Assembly: GCA_947487905.1 (NCBI GenBank)
Contig: CANLAV010000006.1
Coordinates: 1-40,867 of the forward strand
Length of the DNA stretch: 40,867 nucleotides
Source: Bacteroidota bacterium
GTDB taxonomy: Bacteria; Bacteroidota; Bacteroidia; B-17B0; Aurantibacillaceae
Direction: 5' to 3'
A program made the position numbers and the translations under genes. The notes under the pieces were generated by a model. That model did not search any database. It saw only the letters and a program-made list of their open reading frames with translations, and was not told the DNA's origin. Shown in pieces: positions 9,034 through 18,637 of the stretch (position 1 is its first letter; each line of letters opens with the position of its first letter).

Positions 9034-10035
9034 TTAATTATTGTCTAACACTTTTAATAATTCATCTAATTTTGGCGTTAATATTATCTCAGTACGTCTG
9101 TTTTTCTTTCTTGCTTCTGCTGTTTTATTTGCATCAATAGGAAAATATTCGCCACGACCAGCCGATGTAATTCGTTTAGCATCGGTACTTGAATTTTGTA
9201 ATAATATTTTTGTTACTGATGTTGCACGTATCACACTTAAATCCCAGTTGTCTTTGATGTCTCCATTTCCTTTCATTGGCACATCATCTGTATGGCCTTC
9301 AACTAAAATATTGATGTCAGGATTTTGTTCCAATACTTTCGCTACATTTTTCAATGCTTCTACACCTTTAGGTTCTACTGCTGTTTTGCCACTAGCGAAT
9401 AATAAGGATTCGTCCATACTCACATATACTTTTCCGTTTTTTTGAGTAATGGTTAATCCTTTATTTTCGAAATTAAATAAGGCATCTTGCAATTTCTTTT
9501 TCAAAGCTGCGGTTGCTTCGTCTTTTTTCTTGAGTACAGATTCTAATTCGTTTACACGAGCTTCACGAATTTTTAATTGTGCAGATAAGGCATCTAAATC
9601 TTGTTGTTGCCTATTTAATTTTGATTCTAATAAATTTAACTCATCTTGTTTTTTTAATAGTTGCTCTTGAGTTCCTTGTAATTTGCTGCTTAACGATGCA
9701 TTGTCTTTTTCAGAACCCGCTAACATGCGGTTGTATTTATCAAGTAATTGATCATTTACGAAGTTTAGTTTATCGTATTTGTTTTGGAGCAAACGTAAAT
9801 TTGTGCCAAGAATAGACGTGTCACGCTGTAAACCTAAGATGTCTTTTTCGTTTTTAGTTAAAGTTTCTGTAGCAGATTTCAGTTTATCTTCAGCTTCTTG
9901 ATTTGCTTTTTTTAAATTAGCGGATTCCGTTTCACAATTCGTTAGTTTTGTTTTTGTTTCTTCTAATATACGTTGTGGAACGCATGAGGAAATTAAAATG
10001 CTGAGAATGCAAATTGGATAAAATATCTTTTTCAT
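9034..10035 (-). CDS. OmpA-family lipoprotein with coiled-coil N-terminal region
   Basis: Lipobox LISSC, long heptad/coiled-coil segment, C-terminal OmpA domain NILVEGHTDDVP...RRTEIIL. Confidence 0.9.
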   Translation of the reverse strand: MKKIFYPICILSILISSCVPQRILEETKTKLTNCETESANLKKANQEAEDKLKSATETLTKNEKDILGLQRDTSILGTNLRLLQNKYDKLNFVNDQLLDKYNRMLAGSEKDNASLSSKLQGTQEQLLKKQDELNLLESKLNRQQQDLDALSAQLKIREARVNELESVLKKKDEATAALKKKLQDALFNFENKGLTITQKNGKVYVSMDESLLFASGKTAVEPKGVEALKNVAKVLEQNPDINILVEGHTDDVPMKGNGDIKDNWDLSVIRATSVTKILLQNSSTDAKRITSAGRGEYFPIDANKTAEARKKNRRTEIILTPKLDELLKVLDNN

Positions 10036-10052
10036 AGTTAATGTATTTATAA

Positions 10053-10060
10053 CAAATGTA
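10053..10060 (-). promoter_or_regulatory. Candidate Bacteroidota -7 box TACATTTG upstream of the OmpA-like gene
   Basis: CAAATGTA on the plus strand; matches TAnnTTTG; ~18 nt from ATG. Confidence 0.35.
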
Positions 10061-10148
10061 AAAGATTTTAGTCTTCAATTTTAGGACGAATGATTACTTT
10101 TCAACACCGTCCCCTGTTAAAAACATCACCATTATTTTACCGTAAAAG

Positions 10149-10943
10149 TTAGTTTACGAGTAACGCTTTGTTTAACCGTTGTACAATTAAATCAGCTACT
10201 TGAGAAAAATAAGTGTTAATTATTTTAGTTGGATTATTGACCTGAACTGGCATAGCGATTTCCGCAATTCCTGAATTTATTTCTTTCGCATCAAAGGTAT
10301 AAATGGTATAATGCACTATTATTTTTCTGTTGGAATCAGAACTAAAATCACCAGGAATAGCGTTGAATGATTTAATGTCTAATTCATTCACAAATAAATA
10401 TAAGTTCGTTTTATATTTTCCAGTTAAATAGGGTACTAAGGTTGCATTTTTTAATTTAGCATTCATGAAACGCGAATCACCATTTGTTTCAACACTCAAC
10501 TGACCTTTATTGACATTTTTATTTTCCTTATCGTTAGATGGTGCTTTGTATTTTTCTTGATTAGGTGTTTTTTGATATTGGTATGACAGGTATTGATATA
10601 TGTTTCCTAAATCTTTTTGAGTTTTTGCTGTGTCTTCCAACATATCAACAACACTCATTGTTCCTTTTAGTTTTTTATAAAGTTGCTCATTTAAACCATC
10701 ACGCATCATGGTTTTTATTTGTTTAGCAGATAACTTTGATTCTTGATTAATTTTTGCATCAATTTCACTTAAATACATTTTATTTTCAAATGGGATAAGC
10801 ATGATTTTGTTTTTTGATGCCGCATCTCTTTCTGTATTTTTTTTACCTGTATTCATTGTTTTTTCTTGCGCATGAGCACACGTTACAATGAGTAATAGAC
10901 TAAGTAAAAGGAAATTTTGAGTCACTAGTTTCATGGTATACAA
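10149..10943 (-). CDS. Hypothetical secreted protein (signal peptide; no family recognised)
   Basis: Complete ORF with N-terminal hydrophobic segment ending in CAHAQ; no recognisable domain. Confidence 0.7.
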   Translation of the reverse strand: MYTMKLVTQNFLLLSLLLIVTCAHAQEKTMNTGKKNTERDAASKNKIMLIPFENKMYLSEIDAKINQESKLSAKQIKTMMRDGLNEQLYKKLKGTMSVVDMLEDTAKTQKDLGNIYQYLSYQYQKTPNQEKYKAPSNDKENKNVNKGQLSVETNGDSRFMNAKLKNATLVPYLTGKYKTNLYLFVNELDIKSFNAIPGDFSSDSNRKIIVHYTIYTFDAKEINSGIAEIAMPVQVNNPTKIINTYFSQVADLIVQRLNKALLVN

Positions 10944-10972
10944 GCTGTTTTAGGGTTCTGAAAACAAATGGA

Positions 10973-12337
10973 TTATTTAAAGAAATGTAAAAAATCGTTT
11001 AAGTTAGCGTACAACATTAAGAACAATAAAAACGCCATACCTACATATTGTGCGTAAGTTAATACTTTAACACTTGGAGCACGACGTGTAATCATTTCAT
11101 ATAACGTAAATACAACGTGTCCGCCATCTAATGCAGGAATTGGTAATAAATTCATAAAAGCTAACACTACGGATAAAAACGCTGTGCGTGTCCAAAATTC
11201 TTCCCAAACCCATTCGTTCCCAAACATTTTCGACATCGATTTAAAACCGCCAATGTGTTTGTAAGCGCCAGTAGATGGTGTAAACATCATTTTAAATTGA
11301 CGCACATAAGATGCTAATTTATCGTAAGTCATCATCACACCCGCAGGAAAGGATTCGAAGAATCCATAAGTTTTTCTTTCCACACTGATTACACCAAGCT
11401 TTTCTAAATCTTCATTAGACGATGCCATGTGTGCTTCCATTTTACCTTCAGTGCTTACTTTAATTGGAAGAGAAATAGCTTTGTTTTCTCTTTCAATATT
11501 TAAAGTAATATTTTGCCCTTTAAAATTTGCTAAGTGTGTTTTAAACTCATCATTAAATGTAAAGCGAATAGAATCATTAATGCCCACAATTCGATCGTAA
11601 GATTTCAATCCACTTTCGCGATTTAAAGATGTTTGCGGAAATTCTAAAAACACGGCTGGTCCACGACCAGAAATAAAATTAATGTTTTCCGTTTTTGCAA
11701 TTTGATCTAAAAAATCTTTTGGTAATTTTAATTCTATGGCTTGTCCGTCTCTTTGTAATTGAACTGTTTTTCCCGTTAAAATATTAATTCGTAAATCATC
11801 GAAATAGGTTATTGGCTCGTTGTCCACCGAAATAATTTTATCACCTGTTTTAAAACCAACAGCCATACCTAAAGAATCAGTGCATTCGATGCCGCCTTTT
11901 AAACTACTCATCGGAATTTTCTTTTCTCCCCATGTAAATAATATCATGGCGTAAATAATGAATGCTAATAAAATATTAACGATGATACCTCCAAGCATAA
12001 CGATTAAACGTTGCCAAGCTGGATGTGCTCTAAATTCCCATGGTTCGGCAGGCTTGTTCATTTGTTCAGTATCTAAATTTTCATCTATCATACCCGCTAT
12101 TTGAACGTATCCGCCCATGGGGAACCAACCCAACCCATATTCGGTATCACCAATTTTCTTTTTAAAAATGGCAAAGTTTAAAACTCCCGGTAATGGAAAT
12201 AAGAAATCAAAAAACAGATAAAATTTATCCACGCGTATTTTAAACATACGAGCGGTAATAAAATGTCCAAATTCGTGAAGTAAAATAAGCAAACCTAAAC
12301 TTGCTATAAATTGTGCTATTCTGATAAATGTTTCCAT
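10973..12337 (-). CDS. rseP: RIP (site-2) metalloprotease RseP
   Basis: HEFGH active-site motif, PDZ-like middle, C-terminal NLLPIPALDGGH. Confidence 0.93.
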   Translation of the reverse strand: METFIRIAQFIASLGLLILLHEFGHFITARMFKIRVDKFYLFFDFLFPLPGVLNFAIFKKKIGDTEYGLGWFPMGGYVQIAGMIDENLDTEQMNKPAEPWEFRAHPAWQRLIVMLGGIIVNILLAFIIYAMILFTWGEKKIPMSSLKGGIECTDSLGMAVGFKTGDKIISVDNEPITYFDDLRINILTGKTVQLQRDGQAIELKLPKDFLDQIAKTENINFISGRGPAVFLEFPQTSLNRESGLKSYDRIVGINDSIRFTFNDEFKTHLANFKGQNITLNIERENKAISLPIKVSTEGKMEAHMASSNEDLEKLGVISVERKTYGFFESFPAGVMMTYDKLASYVRQFKMMFTPSTGAYKHIGGFKSMSKMFGNEWVWEEFWTRTAFLSVVLAFMNLLPIPALDGGHVVFTLYEMITRRAPSVKVLTYAQYVGMAFLLFLMLYANLNDFLHFFK

Positions 12338-12346
12338 TAGGTGTTT

Positions 12347-13528
12347 TTATTTTTTAATTAATTCGCTTGTTAAAATTCGTGTTTCTTTGTCGCATTGAAT
12401 GTAATCATCGATGCTTGGTGCTTTTATAAACGGCATTTTATCAATCGCGGAAGCTATAATATCACTCATTTGTAAAAAACCAACTTTATCTTCTAAAAAT
12501 GCTTGCACCACTATTTCGTTAGAGGCATTTAACACACAAGCTGTGTTTCCGCCTTTTTCCATTGCCTTATAAGCCAGTGCCAAATTTGTAAATGTATCGG
12601 TATCCGCTTTTTCAAACGTTAAATTTGGGTAATTTAAAAAATCAAAACGAGGGAAATTATTTTTGATTCGTTTTGGATACGTGAATGCATATTGTATGGG
12701 CAATTTCATATCAGGTACACCCATTTGAGCTTTCATACTACCATCGGCAAACTGTACCAAACTATGTACAATACTTTGCGGATGGACAATCACATCAATT
12801 TGATTGGGCTTTAAATTAAATAACCATTTGGCTTCAATCACTTCTAAGCCTTTATTCATAAGACTTGCCGAATCGATGGTAATTTTTGCACCCATCACCC
12901 AATTAGGATGTTTGAGAGCTTGTTCTTTTTTGACAGATGCTAAAAATTGTTTGTCTTTTCCTCTGAATGGGCCACCACTTGCCGTTAAATAAATTTTTTC
13001 AATGTCATTATCAAATTCGCCAGGCAAACATTGAAAAATAGCCGAGTGTTCCGAATCAACGGGATAAATATTAACCCCATTGTTATAAGCCATTTTGGTA
13101 ATAATATCACCTGCTACAACTAATGTTTCTTTATTAGCTAAGGCAATGGTTTTATTATATTTGATGGCATTGATGGTTGATGATAAACCCGCATAACCAA
13201 CAATAGCAGCCAACACCACATCAATGGTATCCATTTCTACAATTTGCTCAATGGATTTTGAACCCGCATATACTTTTATATCGTGCGTAAATAAAGCGTT
13301 TTTAACCGTTTCATATTTACTTTCATCACCTATTACAACCGCATTGGGTTTAAACTCAATGGCTTGTTTAATCAACAAATCCGCATTAGAATGCGCTACT
13401 AAAACTTCCACTTCAAAATGCTGAGGATTTTCTTTAATAACTTCTAAGGCTTGTGTACCGATGCTGCCGGTACATCCCATAATAGCAATACGCTTGGGAG
13501 TGATTTCTGTATGTGATGTGTCTGTCAT
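12347..13528 (-). CDS. dxr: 1-deoxy-D-xylulose-5-phosphate reductoisomerase
   Basis: IAIMGCTGSIGTQALEVI, ALANKETLVVAG, PVDSEHSAIFQCL motifs. Confidence 0.96.
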   Translation of the reverse strand: MTDTSHTEITPKRIAIMGCTGSIGTQALEVIKENPQHFEVEVLVAHSNADLLIKQAIEFKPNAVVIGDESKYETVKNALFTHDIKVYAGSKSIEQIVEMDTIDVVLAAIVGYAGLSSTINAIKYNKTIALANKETLVVAGDIITKMAYNNGVNIYPVDSEHSAIFQCLPGEFDNDIEKIYLTASGGPFRGKDKQFLASVKKEQALKHPNWVMGAKITIDSASLMNKGLEVIEAKWLFNLKPNQIDVIVHPQSIVHSLVQFADGSMKAQMGVPDMKLPIQYAFTYPKRIKNNFPRFDFLNYPNLTFEKADTDTFTNLALAYKAMEKGGNTACVLNASNEIVVQAFLEDKVGFLQMSDIIASAIDKMPFIKAPSIDDYIQCDKETRILTSELIKK

Positions 13529-13578
13529 AAAAGGCTTGTAAAAATGCGAAAAATTTAGCGATTTATGAAATATAATTT

Positions 13579-14259
13579 TTACTCATCGTCTTTGCCTGCT
13601 AATACCACAACGATTTCTCCTTTTACTGTTTTTGCTGTAAAATGTGCAATGAGTTCTTCTACCGTTCCTCTTGCATTTTCTTCGTAAAGTTTTGATAATT
13701 CGCGCGAAACAGATACTTGTCGTGTTGGAGATAAATACTCTTTAAATTCTTCTAACAATTTCACCAATCGAAACGGAGATTCATAAAAAATCATGGTACG
13801 TGTTTCTTCTTTTAAAGAAAGGAGTTTGGTGTGTCGTCCTTTTTTTTGTGGCAAAAATCCATAAAACACAAAACTGTCGCAAGGCAAACCACTATTTACT
13901 AAAGCTGGCACAAAGGCTGTGGCGCCTGGTAATGTTTCAACTTGAATGCCATTTTTTATACATTCTCGTACCAATAAAAAACCTGGATCAGAAATGGCTG
14001 GCGTGCCCGCATCTGATATTAAGGCAATGGATTGATTAGAAGAAATCATATCTACAATTTGCTTCACCGTTTCGTGTTCGTTGTGCGCGTGATAAGAGCG
14101 AAGTGGTTTTCCAATTTTAAAATGACGCAACAAATGAATGGAATTACGCGTGTCTTCAGCCAAAATTAAATCAACGGAATTTAATACTGTAATGGCTCTG
14201 AAAGTCATATCTTCTAAGTTTCCAATGGGAGTAGGAACGATGTAAAGTTTGGGTGTCAT
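13579..14259 (-). CDS. rsmI: 16S rRNA (cytidine-2'-O)-methyltransferase RsmI
   Basis: LYIVPTPIGNLEDMTFRAI, AEDTRN, LISDAGTPAISDPG motifs. Confidence 0.95.
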   Translation of the reverse strand: MTPKLYIVPTPIGNLEDMTFRAITVLNSVDLILAEDTRNSIHLLRHFKIGKPLRSYHAHNEHETVKQIVDMISSNQSIALISDAGTPAISDPGFLLVRECIKNGIQVETLPGATAFVPALVNSGLPCDSFVFYGFLPQKKGRHTKLLSLKEETRTMIFYESPFRLVKLLEEFKEYLSPTRQVSVSRELSKLYEENARGTVEELIAHFTAKTVKGEIVVVLAGKDDE

Positions 14260-14265
14260 TATTTT

Positions 14266-15693
14266 TTATTCTTTTAAATTAATTTTTTCATCACCTGTTT
14301 GATAAGGCAAATACGCAAATATAAACTGAAACATTTCTTCAGTTGATTTCATGCTTTTTATGCCATCACCTTGTGTTACTAGTTTTGGCGGACTGTTTGG
14401 ATTGTTTGGATTTTTGTTGGTATTATCAAAGGTTCCAAAAACGTTGATGGTTGTTCCTTTTTCAATTTTTATAGGATGTTGAAAGGTGTAATAATATTGC
14501 CATTTAAAATCCCATTTATTTATTTTAATTAGAGGAATAGTGTCTCCATTTGGTTTGATAGCAAAGGCCCAAAACGATTTGCCTAATAAGTGCATGTGTG
14601 GATTTATAGATAGCATTGAAATATCTGCATCTAATGTTGCTTTTGTAGTGAAGGTTTGAATTTGGTTGGGTTGTAAAATCAATTCTGGCTCAATGTTTGA
14701 AATACCAAACGTTCCTAATTGTGTTTCAAAAATGGGACGCTTTGGTTTTGGTCCATAAAAAATATTGATGTAAGAGCTGTCGAGCCTGTCTTTATTGGTT
14801 GGTGCGTAATGAATGCTTTTTATTAAAATGCTTGATGTTTTATTGACTCTGTAACCGCCAATGCCCAAAGGATAAGTTGGAGGCACATAACCAGGTAAGT
14901 AATAAACGGTGTTTGGTGTGAGAGTTGGAAATGTTCTGTCATCATTTAAAATATTCATATGCTGATACAATGCCTTGTAATCGCTATATTCATCTAAAGC
15001 ATAAGATAAACCCTGGCTGTTATTTTTTTTAGAATTTGATGAATAGTTAATCAAATGGCCATTAACATGATGTACGAATTTATGGTGTGATGGCACAAAT
15101 TCAAAGTAACGCACAAAGGTGTCTTTGCTAAATTGCATTGGCATTTTGATGATGTAAAAATAGTCTGTTCCATTTCCCTTTATCGGAATTAAATCTTTGA
15201 ACTGTATAACGGTATCGGGCTTGTCAAAATGAGAACCTTTATAAAAGGTTGGCGTACTTGGTATTTTTGTTGCATCGCCTAAAGGGGTTTTGTTTTCAAC
15301 CCAAACTTTTATGGTTTCAATTTCTTCATCTGTCAATAGGCGTTCGCCAATAAAATGAGTGTATGTGGCATCTGCAGGCCAAGGTGGCATGTAACGTGTT
15401 CGTGTTACAAATTTAATTTTATTAGCATATTTTTTTACGTCGTTGTAATTCAATAATTCAAACGGACCACTTTCTCCTGGCCTGTGGCAAGGCGTACAGT
15501 TTTTAAAAATAATTGGCGCAACATCCACAAAGGTTGGGTTAGTGATAGGATGTTTTTGAGACGTGTTATTGCTTTCATTGTTGCATGAAGTCAACAAGAT
15601 TATATTATAGGCACATAAAATAAGCATTGATAATTTAGCTATTTTCAAACAACTAAAATCAAACAACTTTTTTCTGAAATTACTCTTGTACAT
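14266..15693 (-). CDS. Lipoprotein with c-type haem motif plus copper type II ascorbate-dependent monooxygenase (PHM/DBH)-like domains
   Basis: Lipobox LTSC (C37), CTPCH (66-70), RYMPPWPAD, and putative Cu ligands HH208-209, H295, H366/H368 (HMH), M454 (TEEMFQF). Confidence 0.8.
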   Translation of the reverse strand: MYKSNFRKKLFDFSCLKIAKLSMLILCAYNIILLTSCNNESNNTSQKHPITNPTFVDVAPIIFKNCTPCHRPGESGPFELLNYNDVKKYANKIKFVTRTRYMPPWPADATYTHFIGERLLTDEEIETIKVWVENKTPLGDATKIPSTPTFYKGSHFDKPDTVIQFKDLIPIKGNGTDYFYIIKMPMQFSKDTFVRYFEFVPSHHKFVHHVNGHLINYSSNSKKNNSQGLSYALDEYSDYKALYQHMNILNDDRTFPTLTPNTVYYLPGYVPPTYPLGIGGYRVNKTSSILIKSIHYAPTNKDRLDSSYINIFYGPKPKRPIFETQLGTFGISNIEPELILQPNQIQTFTTKATLDADISMLSINPHMHLLGKSFWAFAIKPNGDTIPLIKINKWDFKWQYYYTFQHPIKIEKGTTINVFGTFDNTNKNPNNPNSPPKLVTQGDGIKSMKSTEEMFQFIFAYLPYQTGDEKINLKE

Positions 15694-18148
15694 ACACTCT
15701 TTTTACACGTGAAGAAATTCCAGTTAATACTTCATAAGGAATTGTTTCCATAGCTAGGGATAATTGATGAAGCTGTTCGTTAGTTTCATAAATAACAACA
15801 TCATCCCCTTCTTTGCAATTTAGACCTGTTACATCAACCATACACATATCCATGCAAATATTTCCTACGGTTTGGGCTGTTTGATTGTTTATTGAAACAC
15901 TAAAATGACCATTACCTAATTTTCTGCTGAATCCATCTGCATATCCTATTGGTATAGTCGCAATCGTTGTATCTTTTGTCATCATTGCATTTCTGCTATA
16001 TCCAACGGTGTCGCCGGCTTGTAAATATTTTAGTTGCGATATGCGTGTTTTTAACGTACTAATATTTTTTAGATGTTGTTTTTCAACGTGATTAAATCCG
16101 ATGCCATACATGCCAATACCTAAACGCACCATATTGTAATGAGCATGTTTAAAACGAGTGATGGCTCCCGAATTACAAATATGTTTTAAGGTGTGATATC
16201 CTATGGCGATTTCTATTTGTTGCGCTACATTATCGAATAATGAAATTTGTTTATGGGTATAATCATCAAAAGATTCATTGTCGCTCGCCACTAAGTGCGA
16301 AAAAACACTTTTCACCTGTAAACTTTTTTCTCTTTTTAAAAGTTCAATTAATTCAGGAATTTCTTTTTCTTCAAAGCCTAATCGGTGCATGCCAGTATCG
16401 AGTTTGATATGAATAGGATAGGGCCCTGCAATGGCTTTATTTTGAAGGGCATTTATAAATTCGTGAGCTACTTTAAACGAATAAATTTCGGGCTCTAGAT
16501 TATAATCAATTAAATCATCGTAAGAAGATTCCTCAGGACTCATCACCATGATTGGTAAATGAATACCAGCTTTTCTTAAATCAACGCCTTCATCTGTATA
16601 AGCAACAGCCAAATAATTCACGTTGTGATGTTGAAGCGTAAAGGCAATTTCCGAACTTCCTGCACCATAACCAGTTGCTTTAACCATGCACATGATGAAG
16701 GTTTCGTTACTTATTTGTGAGCGATAAAAATTTAAATTTTGAACTAAGCTATTTAAATTTATTTCTAAAATAGTATCGTGACTTTTTTGTTGAAATTGTT
16801 TACTGATGTTTTCAAAACCAAATCTGCGGGCGCCTTTTAATAAGAGGATAGCATGATGAAATTGTAAATTGAGATGTGTTTTTATACTATCTAAGAAATC
16901 AGTTGTGTTGTCAAAAAAGTAGCACTCACCTTTAAAGCTATTTTGTTGATGAGAAATTTCTTTTCCAATTCCAATCACAACATCTATGTTGAAGAAGTTA
17001 AGCAAAGCCGAAACCTCTTCGTATAGTTGCTTGGCAGGTTTACCACTTTGTTCAATGTCAGATAACACAACTATTTTTTTTCCACCGCGGTGCTGTTGCT
17101 TTTGATAATGCAAAGCAATTTCTAAGGAATTAATATCTGAATTATAAAAGTCGTTTATTAAAATACAATTATTGTTTGCCAATTTTAATTCTAATCGCAT
17201 TTCAACAGATTGCAAACTTTGCATTCTACTTTCAATTACTTCGTTAGGAATTGATAAATGTAACAAGGTGCCCCAACAAGTAATGGCGTTGTGAATGCTC
17301 GCTTTGTCAGTAAAAGGAATGGATATGCTATAAGTTTCTTTATTAAAGATGCCAGTAATTTTAGTGGCATGTAAATAAGAATCTATTTCTAAAATTTGTA
17401 GATTGGCACTTTCTTCTTCCGAAATGATAAATGCGTTTTTTACATATTGATGTATATCGTTTAATTGAGCATGAATAGATAACGCATTAATGATCGTTAT
17501 TTCACACTGTTTAAATAAAATTAATTTTTCTTTGAGTTTTATGCTTGTGTCTGTAAAGCCTTCGTCGTGTGCTGTTCCCAGAGAGGTTAAAATTCCGATA
17601 GAAGGTTTTATGATTTTTTCGAGCAAATTCATTTCTCCAATTTCAGAAATGCCAGCTTCAAAAATAGCTAGGTTGTGTTGACTATTTAACTGCCAAACCG
17701 ATAAAGGAACACCTATTTGCGAATTAAAACTTTTCGGACTTCGGCAAATAGTATAATCGTTTTTTAAGAGTTGATATAACCATTCTTTTACAATCGTTTT
17801 CCCGTTACTGCCAGTTATACCTATGGTTGGAATATTGAATTGATGGCGATGGTAGCTTGTTAGTTTTTGCAGCGCAGTAAGGGTGTCGTCAACTATAATA
17901 AAACACGCATCAGAAAATGGTTTGCAGTTTTCGGGAATGTAATTAACTAAAAATGTTTTAACGCCGCTTTGATATAGATGAAATAGGTATTGATGTGCAT
18001 CGTTTCTTTTAGAAATAAGTGCAATAAATAAGGTATGACTCGGTTCAGTTAACTGTCTGCTATCAATGAGTAAATGTTTAATGTCATGGTTTGAATGACC
18101 AATGCACTTAGCATTTAAAATTTCTGAAATATGTGTTGTTTTGTACAA
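15680..18148 (-). CDS. Bifunctional UDP-N-acetylmuramoyl-tripeptide:D-Ala-D-Ala ligase / alanine racemase (MurF-Alr fusion)
   Basis: N-terminal Mur ligase (GITGSNGKTIVKEW) and C-terminal alanine racemase (VKATGYGAG, KLDTGMHRLGF, RLGIGMYG). Confidence 0.93.
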   Translation of the reverse strand: MYKTTHISEILNAKCIGHSNHDIKHLLIDSRQLTEPSHTLFIALISKRNDAHQYLFHLYQSGVKTFLVNYIPENCKPFSDACFIIVDDTLTALQKLTSYHRHQFNIPTIGITGSNGKTIVKEWLYQLLKNDYTICRSPKSFNSQIGVPLSVWQLNSQHNLAIFEAGISEIGEMNLLEKIIKPSIGILTSLGTAHDEGFTDTSIKLKEKLILFKQCEITIINALSIHAQLNDIHQYVKNAFIISEEESANLQILEIDSYLHATKITGIFNKETYSISIPFTDKASIHNAITCWGTLLHLSIPNEVIESRMQSLQSVEMRLELKLANNNCILINDFYNSDINSLEIALHYQKQQHRGGKKIVVLSDIEQSGKPAKQLYEEVSALLNFFNIDVVIGIGKEISHQQNSFKGECYFFDNTTDFLDSIKTHLNLQFHHAILLLKGARRFGFENISKQFQQKSHDTILEINLNSLVQNLNFYRSQISNETFIMCMVKATGYGAGSSEIAFTLQHHNVNYLAVAYTDEGVDLRKAGIHLPIMVMSPEESSYDDLIDYNLEPEIYSFKVAHEFINALQNKAIAGPYPIHIKLDTGMHRLGFEEKEIPELIELLKREKSLQVKSVFSHLVASDNESFDDYTHKQISLFDNVAQQIEIAIGYHTLKHICNSGAITRFKHAHYNMVRLGIGMYGIGFNHVEKQHLKNISTLKTRISQLKYLQAGDTVGYSRNAMMTKDTTIATIPIGYADGFSRKLGNGHFSVSINNQTAQTVGNICMDMCMVDVTGLNCKEGDDVVIYETNEQLHQLSLAMETIPYEVLTGISSRVKRVYVQE

Positions 18149-18205
18149 ACTAAAAATGGGTTATTTCTTCTACAAAATAAGTCACTTTTAGGAGATTTCC
18201 CAACT

Positions 18206-18637
18206 TTATTGTTGTAATCTGTGTGATTTACGAATTCGTCTAATCCGCTTTTGTTTTTTTTCAACGATGAATTTTTTGTCGTGGTAGAATCTAGCAGGAC
18301 CACATTGGCAAAAGGAATCATGAATACCTTGCGGACAATGCTTGAATTTATGAAGTTTTGTAATAATAACAGTATCAATTTTGATTCTAGGATTTGTACA
18401 CTGGCAAATAAAATTATGAATACCTCTTGGGCAATATGATTGAATGCGTAATTGTTTTAATGAAATGGAATCGAAGTATTTTGTAGGATTTGAACATTGA
18501 CAAATAAACCCACCATGACCGGGATTGCCACGCGGGCAAATGTAGTTTGATGGAATTTCTTGGGCATAAAAAAAACCACTTCCAATTATTGTAAACACTA
18601 GTATAATTGAAAGTGGTAATTTCTTAAAAAACATCAC
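18206..18637 (-). CDS. Small secreted cysteine-rich repeat protein, function unknown
   Basis: Signal peptide ending FFYAQ; three repeats each with CP[RQ]G...CQC (C34/46/48, C69/78/80, C101/110/112); basic C-terminus. Starts on the last nucleotide of the response-regulator ORF. Confidence 0.7.
   Translation of the reverse strand: MMFFKKLPLSIILVFTIIGSGFFYAQEIPSNYICPRGNPGHGGFICQCSNPTKYFDSISLKQLRIQSYCPRGIHNFICQCTNPRIKIDTVIITKLHKFKHCPQGIHDSFCQCGPARFYHDKKFIVEKKQKRIRRIRKSHRLQQ

Noticed and set aside
9041-9815. Plus-strand ORFs antisense to the OmpA-like gene
   Set aside because: Opposite strand of a well-supported coding region; low-complexity Ser/Phe/Asn composition typical of shadow ORFs.
18115-18378. 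87-aa minus-strand ORF overlapping the murF-alr start
   Set aside because: Overlaps, in another frame, the Cys-rich repeat gene and murF-alr; no signal, no recognisable motif.
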